DNA of 13,973 nt from Candidatus Parcubacteria bacterium. GTDB lineage: Bacteria; Patescibacteriota; Minisyncoccia; Phycocordibacterales; SBAW01. Position numbers and translations under genes: made by a program. The notes below the pieces were generated by a model. The model saw only the letters and a list, made by a program, of their open reading frames with translations. It did no database searches and was not told the origin of the DNA. Where the stretch lies: NCBI GenBank assembly GCA_014379165.1, contig JACMMG010000009.1, positions 1-13,973 on the forward strand, read 5' to 3'. The number at the start of each line of letters is the position of its first letter. The first letter of the stretch is position 1. Positions 1-6,920 of this stretch are shown in pieces.

Positions 1-222
1 AGGGGCGGGAAATTCAGGAAACAGATACGCTGTTGGGATGCTGCAAAATCCGGCCTCTTGTACGATTCCGGCCCAGCGCCAGTGAGGCCTAAGCTCCGAC
101 AGGTTAAGGAGGTTTACGATTCACTCGAGGATTTTGTCTTGGACAATTACCCTGCTTTACAGGGAGGACTGAAACCGATTCTCGCCGCCGCGGATGTCGC
201 CGAAGCACGCAACAAGTCGTAG
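1..222 (+). CDS. 3' end of an unrecognised protein gene (partial)
   Basis: Frame 1 is open from the window edge to a TAG at 220-222 and gives 73 residues, ending ...LKPILAAADVAEARNKS. The start lies outside the window. The fragment is soluble-looking and mixed-charge, with no membrane segment and no motif I recognise; near its middle is an acidic, helical-looking stretch (KEVYDSLEDFVLDNYPAL). The reading frame stops 21 bases before a strong intrinsic terminator, which supports it as the real end of a plus-strand transcription unit. The minus-strand reading frame across the same bases includes the terminator hairpin and is very probably a shadow. No function is proposed. Confidence 0.6.
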   Translation, partial: RGGKFRKQIRCWDAAKSGLLYDSGPAPVRPKLRQVKEVYDSLEDFVLDNYPALQGGLKPILAAADVAEARNKS

Positions 223-243
223 GGCGCGAGCCCCGCGCAGTAG

Positions 244-288
244 AAAGAGCCCCATTGCTCTTCGCTGCAGCGGGGCTCTTTCTTTTTA
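244..288 (+). terminator. Rho-independent terminator after the partial gene
   Basis: A perfect 10-bp stem (AAAGAGCCCC at 244-253 with GGGGCTCTTT at 272-281) encloses an 18-nt loop and runs into a T-rich tract (282-288). It ends transcription of the partial gene at 1-222 and insulates the repressor gene downstream. The A-rich left flank might let it work in the other direction too. Confidence 0.85.
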
Positions 289-322
289 TAAAAGTGGAAA
301 TCAGATAATTTTTTATGAATTA

Positions 323-350
323 ACAACACTTTCATATATGAAAGTGTTGT
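323..350. promoter_or_regulatory. 28-bp perfect palindrome, probable operator of the TrpR-like gene
   Basis: Bases 323-350 form a perfect 28-bp palindrome with core ACTTTCATATATGAAAGT, ending 16 bp before the ATG at 367. A -10-like GATAAT lies at 304-309, so the palindrome would sit near or just after the transcription start, a usual operator position. The same 18-bp core recurs just after the gene (817-846). Autoregulation by the encoded repressor is inferred from this arrangement. Confidence 0.7.
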
Positions 351-366
351 GATAGGGTGCCGGGAT

Positions 367-810
367 ATGAAACGAAAAGTTGGAGATTTAAGCAAGGAAG
401 AGACCATCGTAACGCTCGATGCGCTGTATACGGCAGCGACCGCAATGAAAGGTCGTGATGCAGTGAAGTTATTTTTACGCGATCTACTCACCCCTTCGGA
501 ACGTATCATGCTTGGACGGCGCATCATTGTTGCACGATTGCTTATCGCAAGAGTGCCCTATGGGGAAATAGAAAAACGCTTGCGTGTCAGCAGCACTACC
601 ATCGGACGCGTACATCGCTGGCTTAAAGACCAGTTCCCCGGCTTTGAGCAAGCGATAGCGGGAATGGAAAAGGAGTTTGAAAGTAGAAACGAAAAGAAGT
701 TATATGCTACAAGCGCACTTTATCGTCTGAAGAAAAAATATCCGCTGCACTTCTTACTCGTGCCCGTACCAAAAAGGAAGAGGCGTGCCTATGGAGAATA
801 TCCGCAATAG
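367..810 (+). CDS. TrpR/YerC-family transcriptional repressor
   Basis: This 147-residue protein matches the TrpR/YerC/YecD helix-turn-helix family. Residues 30-95 carry the family pattern: DAVKLFLRDLLTPSERIMLGRR, then an HTH of about residues 65-82 (PYGEIEKRLRVSSTTIGRV) and a following helix ending RWLKDQFPGF. The C-terminal 40 residues are basic (KKKYPL..., PKRKRR) and extend beyond a minimal TrpR domain, which is near 100 residues. An in-frame GTG at 349 would put the start inside the palindrome, so the ATG at 367 is preferred; no strong Shine-Dalgarno sequence is visible. The gene is alone between the upstream terminator and the convergent ruvB. Palindromes with a shared core on both sides suggest self-control. 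Its ligand is unknown, and no trp biosynthesis genes are nearby to support tryptophan. Confidence 0.8.
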   Translation: MKRKVGDLSKEETIVTLDALYTAATAMKGRDAVKLFLRDLLTPSERIMLGRRIIVARLLIARVPYGEIEKRLRVSSTTIGRVHRWLKDQFPGFEQAIAGMEKEFESRNEKKLYATSALYRLKKKYPLHFLLVPVPKRKRRAYGEYPQ

Positions 811-816
811 GAGTTT

Positions 817-846
817 TAAAGTACTTTCATATATGAAAGTACTTTA
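817..846. repeat. 30-bp palindrome downstream of the TrpR-like gene, sharing the operator core
   Basis: Bases 817-846 form a perfect 30-bp palindrome with the same 18-bp centre (ACTTTCATATATGAAAGT) as 323-350 but different outer arms. It begins 6 bp after the stop codon. It is AT-rich and not followed by a T-run, so it does not look like an ordinary terminator. It may be a second repressor site, allowing DNA looping across the gene, or a 3' stem that protects the mRNA. Confidence 0.75.
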
Positions 847-973
847 TTAGGAAGGGAGGAGGGATAGGTTTTTTAAGCTCTCCAAATTTTGATGACGCAC
901 ATGGGAAGGGGACAAATATAGAGAGTTTTATTAGGACGATCGTAGAATGCCCCAATCCAAAAATCGTACCAAG

Positions 974-1002
974 CGAAAAAGAAAGATATCCGAAGCATAT
1001 CT
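974..1002 (-). terminator. Intrinsic terminator overlapping the ruvB stop codon
   Basis: On the minus strand AGATAT (1002-997) pairs with ATATCT (989-984) around a TTCG-containing loop. A T-rich run (TTCTTTTTC, about 983-975) follows. The hairpin includes bases of the ruvB stop codon. The stem is short, so strength is uncertain, but the position suits the end of the minus-strand unit. Confidence 0.55.
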
Positions 1003-2020
1003 ATAACAACCGAAGTGGAGTTTCTTTGCCTAAATGCTCGTAGGCTAGGCGAGTGGCAACCCGACCCTTTGGTGTTCGTTCAATAAGGCCAAGTTGTAAG
1101 AGGAAGGGCTCATGAACCTCTGCTACCGTAGCTTGCTCTTCGCCGAGCGCCGCTGCAATGGCGTTTACTCCTGCTGGTCCTCCCTTAAAACGTTCAATAA
1201 GTACCTCTAGCATTTTTCTGTCGATCGGGGTTAAACCAAGCTCATCAACTTCAAGCATGCCGAGTGCAGCGTCAACAGCCTCACTGGTGAGGCCCGTGCG
1301 CTTAAGCTGTGCGTAGTCGCGCGCGCGTTTAAGAAGATAATTTGCCGTGCGCGGTGTAGCGCGAGAGCGTTTTGCAATTTCTCGCACACCACTTTTATCT
1401 ACTTTTACATCGAGTATTTTTGCCGAGCGCTCAACAATCTTTGCGATGTCATCTTCAGAATAAAATTCTAAACGATATACACCACCAGAGAAGCGCGAGC
1501 GAAGTGGTGCCGAAAGGTCGGCAACCCGCGTTGTTGCAGCAATGAGTGTGAAGGGGGGAAGGGGAAGCTCAAGTGTGCGCGCTGAGGGCCCTTTGCCGAG
1601 GATTATATTAAGAACGCCGGACTCCATAGCAGGGTAGAGTACCTCTTCTATTGCGCGGCCAAGGCGATGTATCTCGTCGATGAATAAAATATCATTTGGA
1701 CCAAGGTTGCTTAACAGTGCAGCTAAGTCGCCGACACGCTCGATTGCGGGCCCGGAGGTTGTACGCAGGTTTGCACCCACCTCGCGCGCAATTAAGTGTG
1801 CGAGTGTTGTTTTGCCTAAGCCTGGAGGACCATAAAAAAGAATGTGTTCCGGCGGATTACCGCGCTCTTTGGCGGCAGAAAGCAAAATATGCAGATTATT
1901 TTTTATTGCTTCTTGACCGACGTACTCATCCCACGATGCGGGGCGCAGGGTTTGGTCTAAAAAGCCCTCCCCGGCGGCAACTTTCTCAACTTCTTCGGGG
2001 TTTTCGTCTCTCCTTGACAT
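1001..2020 (-). CDS. ruvB: Holliday junction branch migration ATPase RuvB
   Basis: RuvB is the hexameric AAA+ motor that works with RuvA to move Holliday junctions during recombinational repair. The 339 residues match the normal family length. Visible motifs are Walker A GPPGLGKT (64-71), Walker B ILFIDEIH (111-118), sensor 1 AATTR (161-165) and the arginine-finger region LRSRF (173-177). The C-terminal winged-helix part ends with the typical GLIERTPKGRVAT. The ATG at 2020 has no Shine-Dalgarno sequence; a TATCAT box on the minus strand at 2038-2033 would give a leader of only about 5 nt. ruvA is encoded about 9.6 kb away instead of adjacent, and no ruvC is in the window. The gene ends in a terminator that overlaps its stop codon. 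Confidence 0.97.
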   Translation of the reverse strand: MSRRDENPEEVEKVAAGEGFLDQTLRPASWDEYVGQEAIKNNLHILLSAAKERGNPPEHILFYGPPGLGKTTLAHLIAREVGANLRTTSGPAIERVGDLAALLSNLGPNDILFIDEIHRLGRAIEEVLYPAMESGVLNIILGKGPSARTLELPLPPFTLIAATTRVADLSAPLRSRFSGGVYRLEFYSEDDIAKIVERSAKILDVKVDKSGVREIAKRSRATPRTANYLLKRARDYAQLKRTGLTSEAVDAALGMLEVDELGLTPIDRKMLEVLIERFKGGPAGVNAIAAALGEEQATVAEVHEPFLLQLGLIERTPKGRVATRLAYEHLGKETPLRLL

Positions 2021-2120
2021 GTAATTTTAAGTATGATAGGCTGTCTTTAGCACGCTCCTTTCCCTGGGAGCTTTTTCTTTTGCATGTTTTTGCCGCATCT
2101 GGGAATTTTTAGCGGCACTT

Positions 2121-2286
2121 CGGGTGCGTACACCTCCAAGCAACACAACCCTCACCGGTTTGGAATCAATATAAGGACGCTTTGGCTATACACGCTTGCG
2201 CGTATACGCGGATGCTATCCTCAATGCTGACTTCCGCTTTTCGAAAATATTCGAAAATGTCTCTTGCTTGGAGGTGTACATACCCG
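2121..2286. repeat. Imperfect 27-bp inverted repeat with a 16-bp perfect core
   Basis: GTACACCTCCAAGCAA occurs on the plus strand at 2128-2143 and on the minus strand at 2279-2264. Homology extends outward, including a shared CGGGT, so the arms are about 2121-2147 and 2260-2286. The intervening segment of about 110 bp contains the 3' half of a possible small gene and a small hairpin near 2188-2207. In a minus-strand transcript the arms could pair. Origin unknown; a 16-bp match over this distance is unlikely by chance. Confidence 0.65.
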
Positions 2287-2318
2287 ACCTTGCCCACTGA
2301 GGCAGGATCTCCATTCAT
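2166..2318 (-). CDS. Possible 50-residue protein between pilB and ruvB
   Basis: A minus-strand frame runs from ATG at 2318 to TGA at 2166 (50 residues, starting MNGDPASVGKVGYVHLQARD). A purine-rich GAGAGGAG lies 4 bases before the ATG, one of the better ribosome-binding-like sequences in the window. The first 20 residues overlap the right arm of the inverted repeat; residues 21-50 look like two amphipathic helices rich in Ala, Glu and Ile. It lies 33 bp after the pilB stop on the same strand, so it could be the second gene of that transcript. A second ATG in another frame (2314) has a better-spaced ribosome-binding site and 43 codons, so the frame is not certain. I recognise no family, and the segment may be non-coding. 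Confidence 0.35.
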   Translation of the reverse strand: MNGDPASVGKVGYVHLQARDIFEYFRKAEVSIEDSIRVYAQACIAKASLY

Positions 2319-2351
2319 TCTACTCCTCTCTTATAGCCCTGTCAGGGTTGA

Positions 2352-4034
2352 CTACAGCCCAGCGGCAAGGTCGACAACGCGAGTTAGCTCCTCAAGCGAG
2401 GTAACACCGCTTAAAACCTTGATTATTCCATCTTCCTGCATAGTGGGAATGCCTTGCGGACGCGCGGCTATTGCTACTTCGCGCTCGGAAGGCTTGCTGC
2501 GCAATATCGTCTCTATAGCCGAGTCCATAAAAATGCCTTCAAATATGCCGATACGGCCTTTATAGCCGCGTCCGTGGCACTCAGTACATCCATCTGCGTG
2601 TGCATCGTATACCACGTTAGTTTTGGCTGGCACGAGCGTACGATCAACAATAGCGGCAAGCGTGCGGTCGATAGTCGTTTGTTCTTCCGGTGTTGCAGGA
2701 CGTTCTACTCTGCAGTGGCCACACAATTTACGAACAAGTCGCTGAGCAAGTGCAGTGTTTACTGCCGATGAGAGAACTTTTTCTGAAATACCAAGATCGA
2801 TAAGTCGGGGGAAAGACCCAGCGGCATCGTTGGTGTGAAGTGTTGAAAACACTAAGTGTCCGGTAAGCGCCGCGTTGATGGCGGTTTCGGCAACTTCTCC
2901 ATCTCTAATTTCGCCAACCATAATAATGTCCGGGTCTTGCCGGAGCGCAGATCGCAGGCCCGAGGCGAAGGTATAATTTTTCTTATCTACTTGTGTTTGT
3001 ACCAGACCTGCGAGGTGGTATTCGATCGGGTCTTCTATAGTTATTATTTTCGTGCTCGAAGAATTTATTTTCCGCAAAAAAGCGTACAAGGTCGTAGTCT
3101 TTCCGCTGCCAGTAGGGCCAGTTGTGAGTATCATGCCGTTTGGCTTCGTGATTTCTTTTTCTATATGTGCGAGAAGTTTAGGGCTTAAGCCTAACTCTTC
3201 AAGTGTCACACCGATTGATGCAGGGTTAAGAATACGCAGCACCAGCGTCTCGGCATAGTTGCCGGGGAGTATCGAGGTGCGCAGTTCAATTTCTGAGCCT
3301 TTTATTTTTATCGAGAAGCGGCCGTCTTGCGCTTCGTTCCCAATATTGAGTTTAAGGCCCGAGAGAAGCTTCAAGCGCGAAAGAACGAGCCGGTACGTGT
3401 CCGGGTCAAACGTAAGAACGTCGAGCAGGACGCCGTCGAGACGATAGCGAAGCCGTACTTTTTCTTCCTCTGGCTCGAAGTGCACGTCGGACGCACCAGT
3501 AGCTAGACCTCCTGCAAGAATAACTTCAAGAATGCGCGTAATGCGATATGCGTGCTTTAGCGTGATTGCTTCATTAATGAGCTTGCCGATGTCTTCAAGT
3601 CCTTTTACTTTTGCAAGCAGCTCTTCAAGTTCAGTGTTTGAAAGTTCGAAGACTCCCGCTTTTGTTTCTGTTGCGTAGGAAAGGTCTGCATAGCGTGCAA
3701 ATGCATGTTTGAGGCTTTCTTGCGATGTCATAAACACAACCACTTCATAGCCAAGCTCTGCGAGCTTAGCTATAAGCGCTTTTATTTTGGGGTTCTCAGG
3801 TGCGCGTGCCGCTAAGCTTACCCGCTTACCGACGCGTCCAAACACGACCGCCTCGCTGGCTATAGCCTCGGCTTCAGGTATAAGGCGCAGAGCGTCAGTA
3901 TTAACAGCAACAAGGCTCAGATCGACATACTCGACGCCATATTTGCGCGAGAGGACTTGCGCCAGCTCTTCTTCCTCGCGCTTGCGCAAAAAGTCGATCC
4001 GCTTTTCTTGCTCTGCGTCTGCAAAAACAACCAT
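2352..4034 (-). CDS. pilB: PilB/GspE-family type IV pilus (type II secretion) assembly ATPase
   Basis: This cytoplasmic hexameric ATPase powers pilus or pseudopilus extension. From the ATG at 4034 it has 560 residues, normal for PilB. An N-terminal MshEN-like region (about 1-125) is followed by the core: DVHFEPEEEKVRLRYRLDG (183-201), Walker A GPTGSGKT (306-313), an Asp box around ITIEDPIEY (331-339), Walker B with DPDIIMVGEIRD (367-378), a His box TGHLVFSTLHTNDA (391-404), and the tetracysteine zinc site C438, C441, C483, C486. A TTG six codons upstream (4052) is open but overlaps the -10 box, so ATG is preferred. There is no Shine-Dalgarno sequence; the -10 box lies so close that the message should be nearly leaderless. 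No other pilus genes are in the window, so the choice between pilus and secretion function rests on family membership and on type IV pili being common in this group. Confidence 0.93.
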   Translation of the reverse strand: MVVFADAEQEKRIDFLRKREEEELAQVLSRKYGVEYVDLSLVAVNTDALRLIPEAEAIASEAVVFGRVGKRVSLAARAPENPKIKALIAKLAELGYEVVVFMTSQESLKHAFARYADLSYATETKAGVFELSNTELEELLAKVKGLEDIGKLINEAITLKHAYRITRILEVILAGGLATGASDVHFEPEEEKVRLRYRLDGVLLDVLTFDPDTYRLVLSRLKLLSGLKLNIGNEAQDGRFSIKIKGSEIELRTSILPGNYAETLVLRILNPASIGVTLEELGLSPKLLAHIEKEITKPNGMILTTGPTGSGKTTTLYAFLRKINSSSTKIITIEDPIEYHLAGLVQTQVDKKNYTFASGLRSALRQDPDIIMVGEIRDGEVAETAINAALTGHLVFSTLHTNDAAGSFPRLIDLGISEKVLSSAVNTALAQRLVRKLCGHCRVERPATPEEQTTIDRTLAAIVDRTLVPAKTNVVYDAHADGCTECHGRGYKGRIGIFEGIFMDSAIETILRSKPSEREVAIAARPQGIPTMQEDGIIKVLSGVTSLEELTRVVDLAAGL

Positions 4035-4043
4035 ATGCTTATT

Positions 4044-4053
4044 ATTGTACAAT
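4044..4053. promoter_or_regulatory. Shared palindromic -10 region of divergent pilB and tsaE promoters
   Basis: ATTGTACAAT is a 10-bp palindrome that gives a TACAAT hexamer on each strand. On the plus strand the box ends at 4053 and a GTG lies 6 nt further (4060), with the tsaE ATG at 4069. On the minus strand the box ends at 4044 and the pilB ATG is 9 nt further (4034). The gap between ATGs is only 34 bp. No good -35 element is seen on either side. Assignment is by spacing and hexamer match. Confidence 0.5.
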
Positions 4054-4068
4054 GCTCTCGTGGAAAAG

Positions 4069-4542
4069 ATGAAGCTTGAGGAATTACCGTCGTTTGCACA
4101 AAAGGTGCTTTTACAACTACCTGAAACAAAAAGTCAGGCAGTTATTGTTGCGTTGCAAGGAGACTTAGGAGCAGGGAAGACAACATTTGTCCAAGCGCTT
4201 GCGCGTGAACTTGGCGTTACGCAGACGGTGCAAAGTCCAACGTACGTGCTTATGAAAAAGTATGATATATCATACCGTTCGTTCACTTCCCTCATACATA
4301 TCGACGCGTATCGTTTAAACAATCCGGCAGAGTTTGCCGCACTTAAGCCGGAGAATTTTCTTAAGGACCCGCAAGTGCTTGTGTGCATCGAGTGGCCAGA
4401 AAAAGTTTTGGGTGCACTTCCCGAGCCTGATATAACACTCAAACTTTCTCTTACTCCTGACGTTTCAAATGGGGCAGGTACCCCCCAGGAAGACCTGCCT
4501 GCGCAGGCAGGGGAGCGGTATATTGAAATCACGACAGTATGA
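4069..4542 (+). CDS. tsaE: TsaE, ATPase of the tRNA t6A37 modification system
   Basis: TsaE is the P-loop ATPase partner of TsaB/TsaD in making N6-threonylcarbamoyladenosine at tRNA position 37. The 157 residues show the family signatures: Walker A GDLGAGKTTF (31-40), QSPTYVLMKKY (55-65), IHIDAYRL (76-83) and IEWPEKV (107-113). A GTG at 4060, in frame three codons upstream, sits exactly 6 nt after a -10 box and is an alternative leaderless start; the ATG at 4069 is the conservative choice. Near the C-terminus (about residues 135-149, GAGTPQEDLPAQAGE) the coding sequence carries a GC-rich palindromic repeat, probably an in-frame insertion between the last beta strands. The stop overlaps the polA start as ATGA (4539-4542), implying translational coupling. 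The tsaB, tsaC and tsaD genes are not in this window. Confidence 0.93.
   Translation: MKLEELPSFAQKVLLQLPETKSQAVIVALQGDLGAGKTTFVQALARELGVTQTVQSPTYVLMKKYDISYRSFTSLIHIDAYRLNNPAEFAALKPENFLKDPQVLVCIEWPEKVLGALPEPDITLKLSLTPDVSNGAGTPQEDLPAQAGERYIEITTV
4494..4511. repeat. 18-bp GC palindrome embedded in tsaE
   Basis: CCTGCCTGCGCAGGCAGG is a perfect 18-bp palindrome. Just upstream, GCAGGT (about 4474-4479) can pair with ACCTGC (4493-4498), so two alternative hairpins are possible in a segment of about 40 bases. It is in frame inside the tsaE 3' end and encodes the low-complexity stretch GAGTPQEDLPAQAGE. It resembles short dispersed palindromic repeats, but only this copy is in the window, so repeat status is inferred. 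Confidence 0.55.
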
Positions 4543-6920
4543 AAGAAACAAAGAGACTAGTACTGCTCGACACTCACGCGATTTTGCATCGCGCGTACCA
4601 CGCGCTGCCTGATTTTGCGACCAGCCGTGGTGAACCGACGGGCGCTCTCTACGGTCTTATTTCGATGTTAGTGCGCATTATGACCGACCTAAAGCCAGAT
4701 TATATTATTGCTGCGTTTGATCTTCCTGGGCCGACTCACCGGCATGTTGCGTACGAAAAATACAAGTCGCACCGGCCTGCACTCGACGAAGCACTCGCAA
4801 CACAAATTGAAAGCTCGCGCGAAGTTTTAGAAGCTTTCGGTGTTCCTTTGTATGAAAAAGAAGGATTCGAAGCGGACGACGTACTTGGGACGATCGTTGA
4901 AGAGATGAAAGGAAAAAAGAATCTCGAAATAATTATTGCTTCGGGTGACATGGACACGCTGCAACTAGTTGAAGGGGAACGCGTACGGGTATTTACGCTC
5001 AAGAAAGGACTCTCTGAAACTGCACTCTATGACGAGAAAGGAGTTATAAGCCGGTATGGTTTTGGGCCGCAGTCCGTTCCTGATTACAAAGGCCTGCGCG
5101 GAGACCCGAGCGATGGAATTCCGGGGGTGAAAGGAATAGGAGACAAAACAGCAACTATTCTTATTTCGGAGTTTGGTTTTATAGAGAAAATGTACGAGGC
5201 GCTCAAGAAAGATGCCAAGAAGGTCATGGCGCTTGGAGTGAAAGAGGGCATGATAAAAAAACTTCTCGAAGGGGAAGAAGATGCAAAATTTTCAAAGTTG
5301 CTCGCGGAAATACGAAAAGATGCACCAATAGAATTTTCTTTGCCGAAAAAGGTCTGGAAGGAAAACGTAGACTCTGAAAAAGTGCTTGATATGCTCAGCC
5401 GGTTCGAGTTCCGCTCGCTCACTCCAAGAGTGCGGGAGTTTCTCATTGGAAGCAAAGAAGGTAAAACCTATGCGGAAAAAATAGAGCTCGAGTATGCGAC
5501 GATGTCAGTTTCTGATGAGGAGTTCCAGAAAGCGGCCCTCGCAGTTTCGGTACTCGACTCAAATATTCCCGAACCTACGCTTGAAGATGTATACAGGATG
5601 GGGAAGAGTAAAGATTTCAGCGAAGCGCTTAAAAATATCCTTGCAGCGATAAAAGAAAAAGAACTCGATTTTGTATATGAAAAAATAGAGTTGCCGCTTA
5701 TGCCTGTACTACGACAAATGGAGCGTAAGGGCGTGTGTATTGATAAAAAATTCCTCGCGGAGCTTTCAAAAGAATATCATGTGGAACTTGATAAAATAGC
5801 AAAACGGATATTTAAAGCAGCAGCGGGCGAGTTTAATATCAATTCACCCAAGCAATTGGGCGAGGTGCTTTTCGACAAGCTAGGTCTTTCAGTAAAAAAT
5901 CAAAAGAAAACGGCAGGCGGCGCTCGCTCCACAAGAGAATCCGAACTTATAAAGATGCGGGACTTGCACCCTATTATTAGTGATATTCTCGCGCATCGCG
6001 AGTTGCAGAAACTCCTCTCAACGTATATCGATATTATCCCAACACTTCTTGACGACAAGAACCGCGTGCACACTACGTTCATACAAGTAGGAGCTGCGAC
6101 CGGACGTCTTGCCACGAAAAACCCGGGCCTTCAGAATATTCCTATAAAAACAGAACTTGGGCGTGCGATTCGTCGCGGATTTATTGCAGAAAAAGGATAT
6201 GCGCTCATTTCCTTCGATTACTCGCAGATTGAACTGCGCATTGCGGCACTTCTTTCGGGCGATCCTGCTCTTATGGATATTTTTAAACGCGGCGGTGACG
6301 CACACTCAGAGGTTGCCTCGCGCGTATTCCACACTAAGCCGGAGGATGTTACATACGACCAGCGACGTGTCGCGAAGGTCATTAACTTCGGGATTCTCTA
6401 CGGCATGGGGGTAACCTCGCTGCAGCAGTCATTGGGCACCAAGCGTGCGGAGGCGCAAGAATTTTATAATCAGTATTTCGACGCGTTTCCGCGTTTGGCA
6501 GCATACATTGATGAAGTAAAAGCATCAGCGCTTATCCAAGGATATACGGCGACATTTTTTGGCAGACGGCGGTATTTCGACGGCATTAAGTCACCAATCC
6601 CGTACGTACGCGCGTCGGCAGAGCGAATGGCGATAAATGCGCCAATGCAAGGGACGCAAGCTGATGTGATAAAGCTCGCGATGATACGGATTAGTGAGTA
6701 TCTCAAAGAAAAAAATATGGAAGAAGATGCACATCTTTTATTGCAGGTGCACGATGAGCTTGTGTTTGAAGTTGCAGAAAACAAAGTTGATGAACTGGCA
6801 CCAACGATAAAAGAAATTATGGAAAATATACTTTCCGATAAGGAACGCAAGGGCATACCATTTAAAACCGAAGGCAAAGTAGGACCTAATTGGGGCGAAA
6901 TGGAAAAATTAAATATATGA
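4539..6920 (+). CDS. polA: DNA polymerase I with 5'-3' exonuclease but no 3'-5' exonuclease domain
   Basis: Pol I fills gaps and removes RNA primers. The 793 residues divide into a 5' nuclease (1 to about 300) with acidic metal ligands visible at D11, D61, D113/D114, D137/D139 and D189/D192 plus the helix-hairpin-helix GIPGVKGIGDKTA (193-205); a short linker (about 301-375); and a family A polymerase (about 376-793). Polymerase motifs are A, DYSQIELR (560-567); B, RRVAKVINFGILYG (609-622) with Phe at the ribose-selectivity position as in E. coli F762; and C, QVHDELVFE (736-744). The linker is about 75 residues, too short for the exonuclease domain of about 190, and has no DEDD-type motifs, so proofreading is absent. 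The start overlaps the tsaE stop, and the stop overlaps the next start (ATGA at 6917-6920), giving a tight three-gene operon. Confidence 0.97.
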   Translation: MKETKRLVLLDTHAILHRAYHALPDFATSRGEPTGALYGLISMLVRIMTDLKPDYIIAAFDLPGPTHRHVAYEKYKSHRPALDEALATQIESSREVLEAFGVPLYEKEGFEADDVLGTIVEEMKGKKNLEIIIASGDMDTLQLVEGERVRVFTLKKGLSETALYDEKGVISRYGFGPQSVPDYKGLRGDPSDGIPGVKGIGDKTATILISEFGFIEKMYEALKKDAKKVMALGVKEGMIKKLLEGEEDAKFSKLLAEIRKDAPIEFSLPKKVWKENVDSEKVLDMLSRFEFRSLTPRVREFLIGSKEGKTYAEKIELEYATMSVSDEEFQKAALAVSVLDSNIPEPTLEDVYRMGKSKDFSEALKNILAAIKEKELDFVYEKIELPLMPVLRQMERKGVCIDKKFLAELSKEYHVELDKIAKRIFKAAAGEFNINSPKQLGEVLFDKLGLSVKNQKKTAGGARSTRESELIKMRDLHPIISDILAHRELQKLLSTYIDIIPTLLDDKNRVHTTFIQVGAATGRLATKNPGLQNIPIKTELGRAIRRGFIAEKGYALISFDYSQIELRIAALLSGDPALMDIFKRGGDAHSEVASRVFHTKPEDVTYDQRRVAKVINFGILYGMGVTSLQQSLGTKRAEAQEFYNQYFDAFPRLAAYIDEVKASALIQGYTATFFGRRRYFDGIKSPIPYVRASAERMAINAPMQGTQADVIKLAMIRISEYLKEKNMEEDAHLLLQVHDELVFEVAENKVDELAPTIKEIMENILSDKERKGIPFKTEGKVGPNWGEMEKLNI

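Noticed and set aside
349..366. GTG at 349 as start of the TrpR-like gene
   Set aside because: It lies within the palindrome, has no ribosome-binding site, and the added residues are not part of the family domain.
2054..2080. Plus-strand terminator GCTCC/GGAGC followed by a T-run
   Set aside because: The stem is 5 bp and no plus-strand gene precedes it; both neighbours are on the minus strand. Probably fortuitous.
2182..2771. Plus-strand open frames opposite pilB and the spacer
   Set aside because: They are antisense to a well-supported pilB, have low-complexity Ser/Arg-rich products and no family resemblance. The same holds for other antisense frames opposite polA, ruvA, ruvB and the Mur ligase gene.
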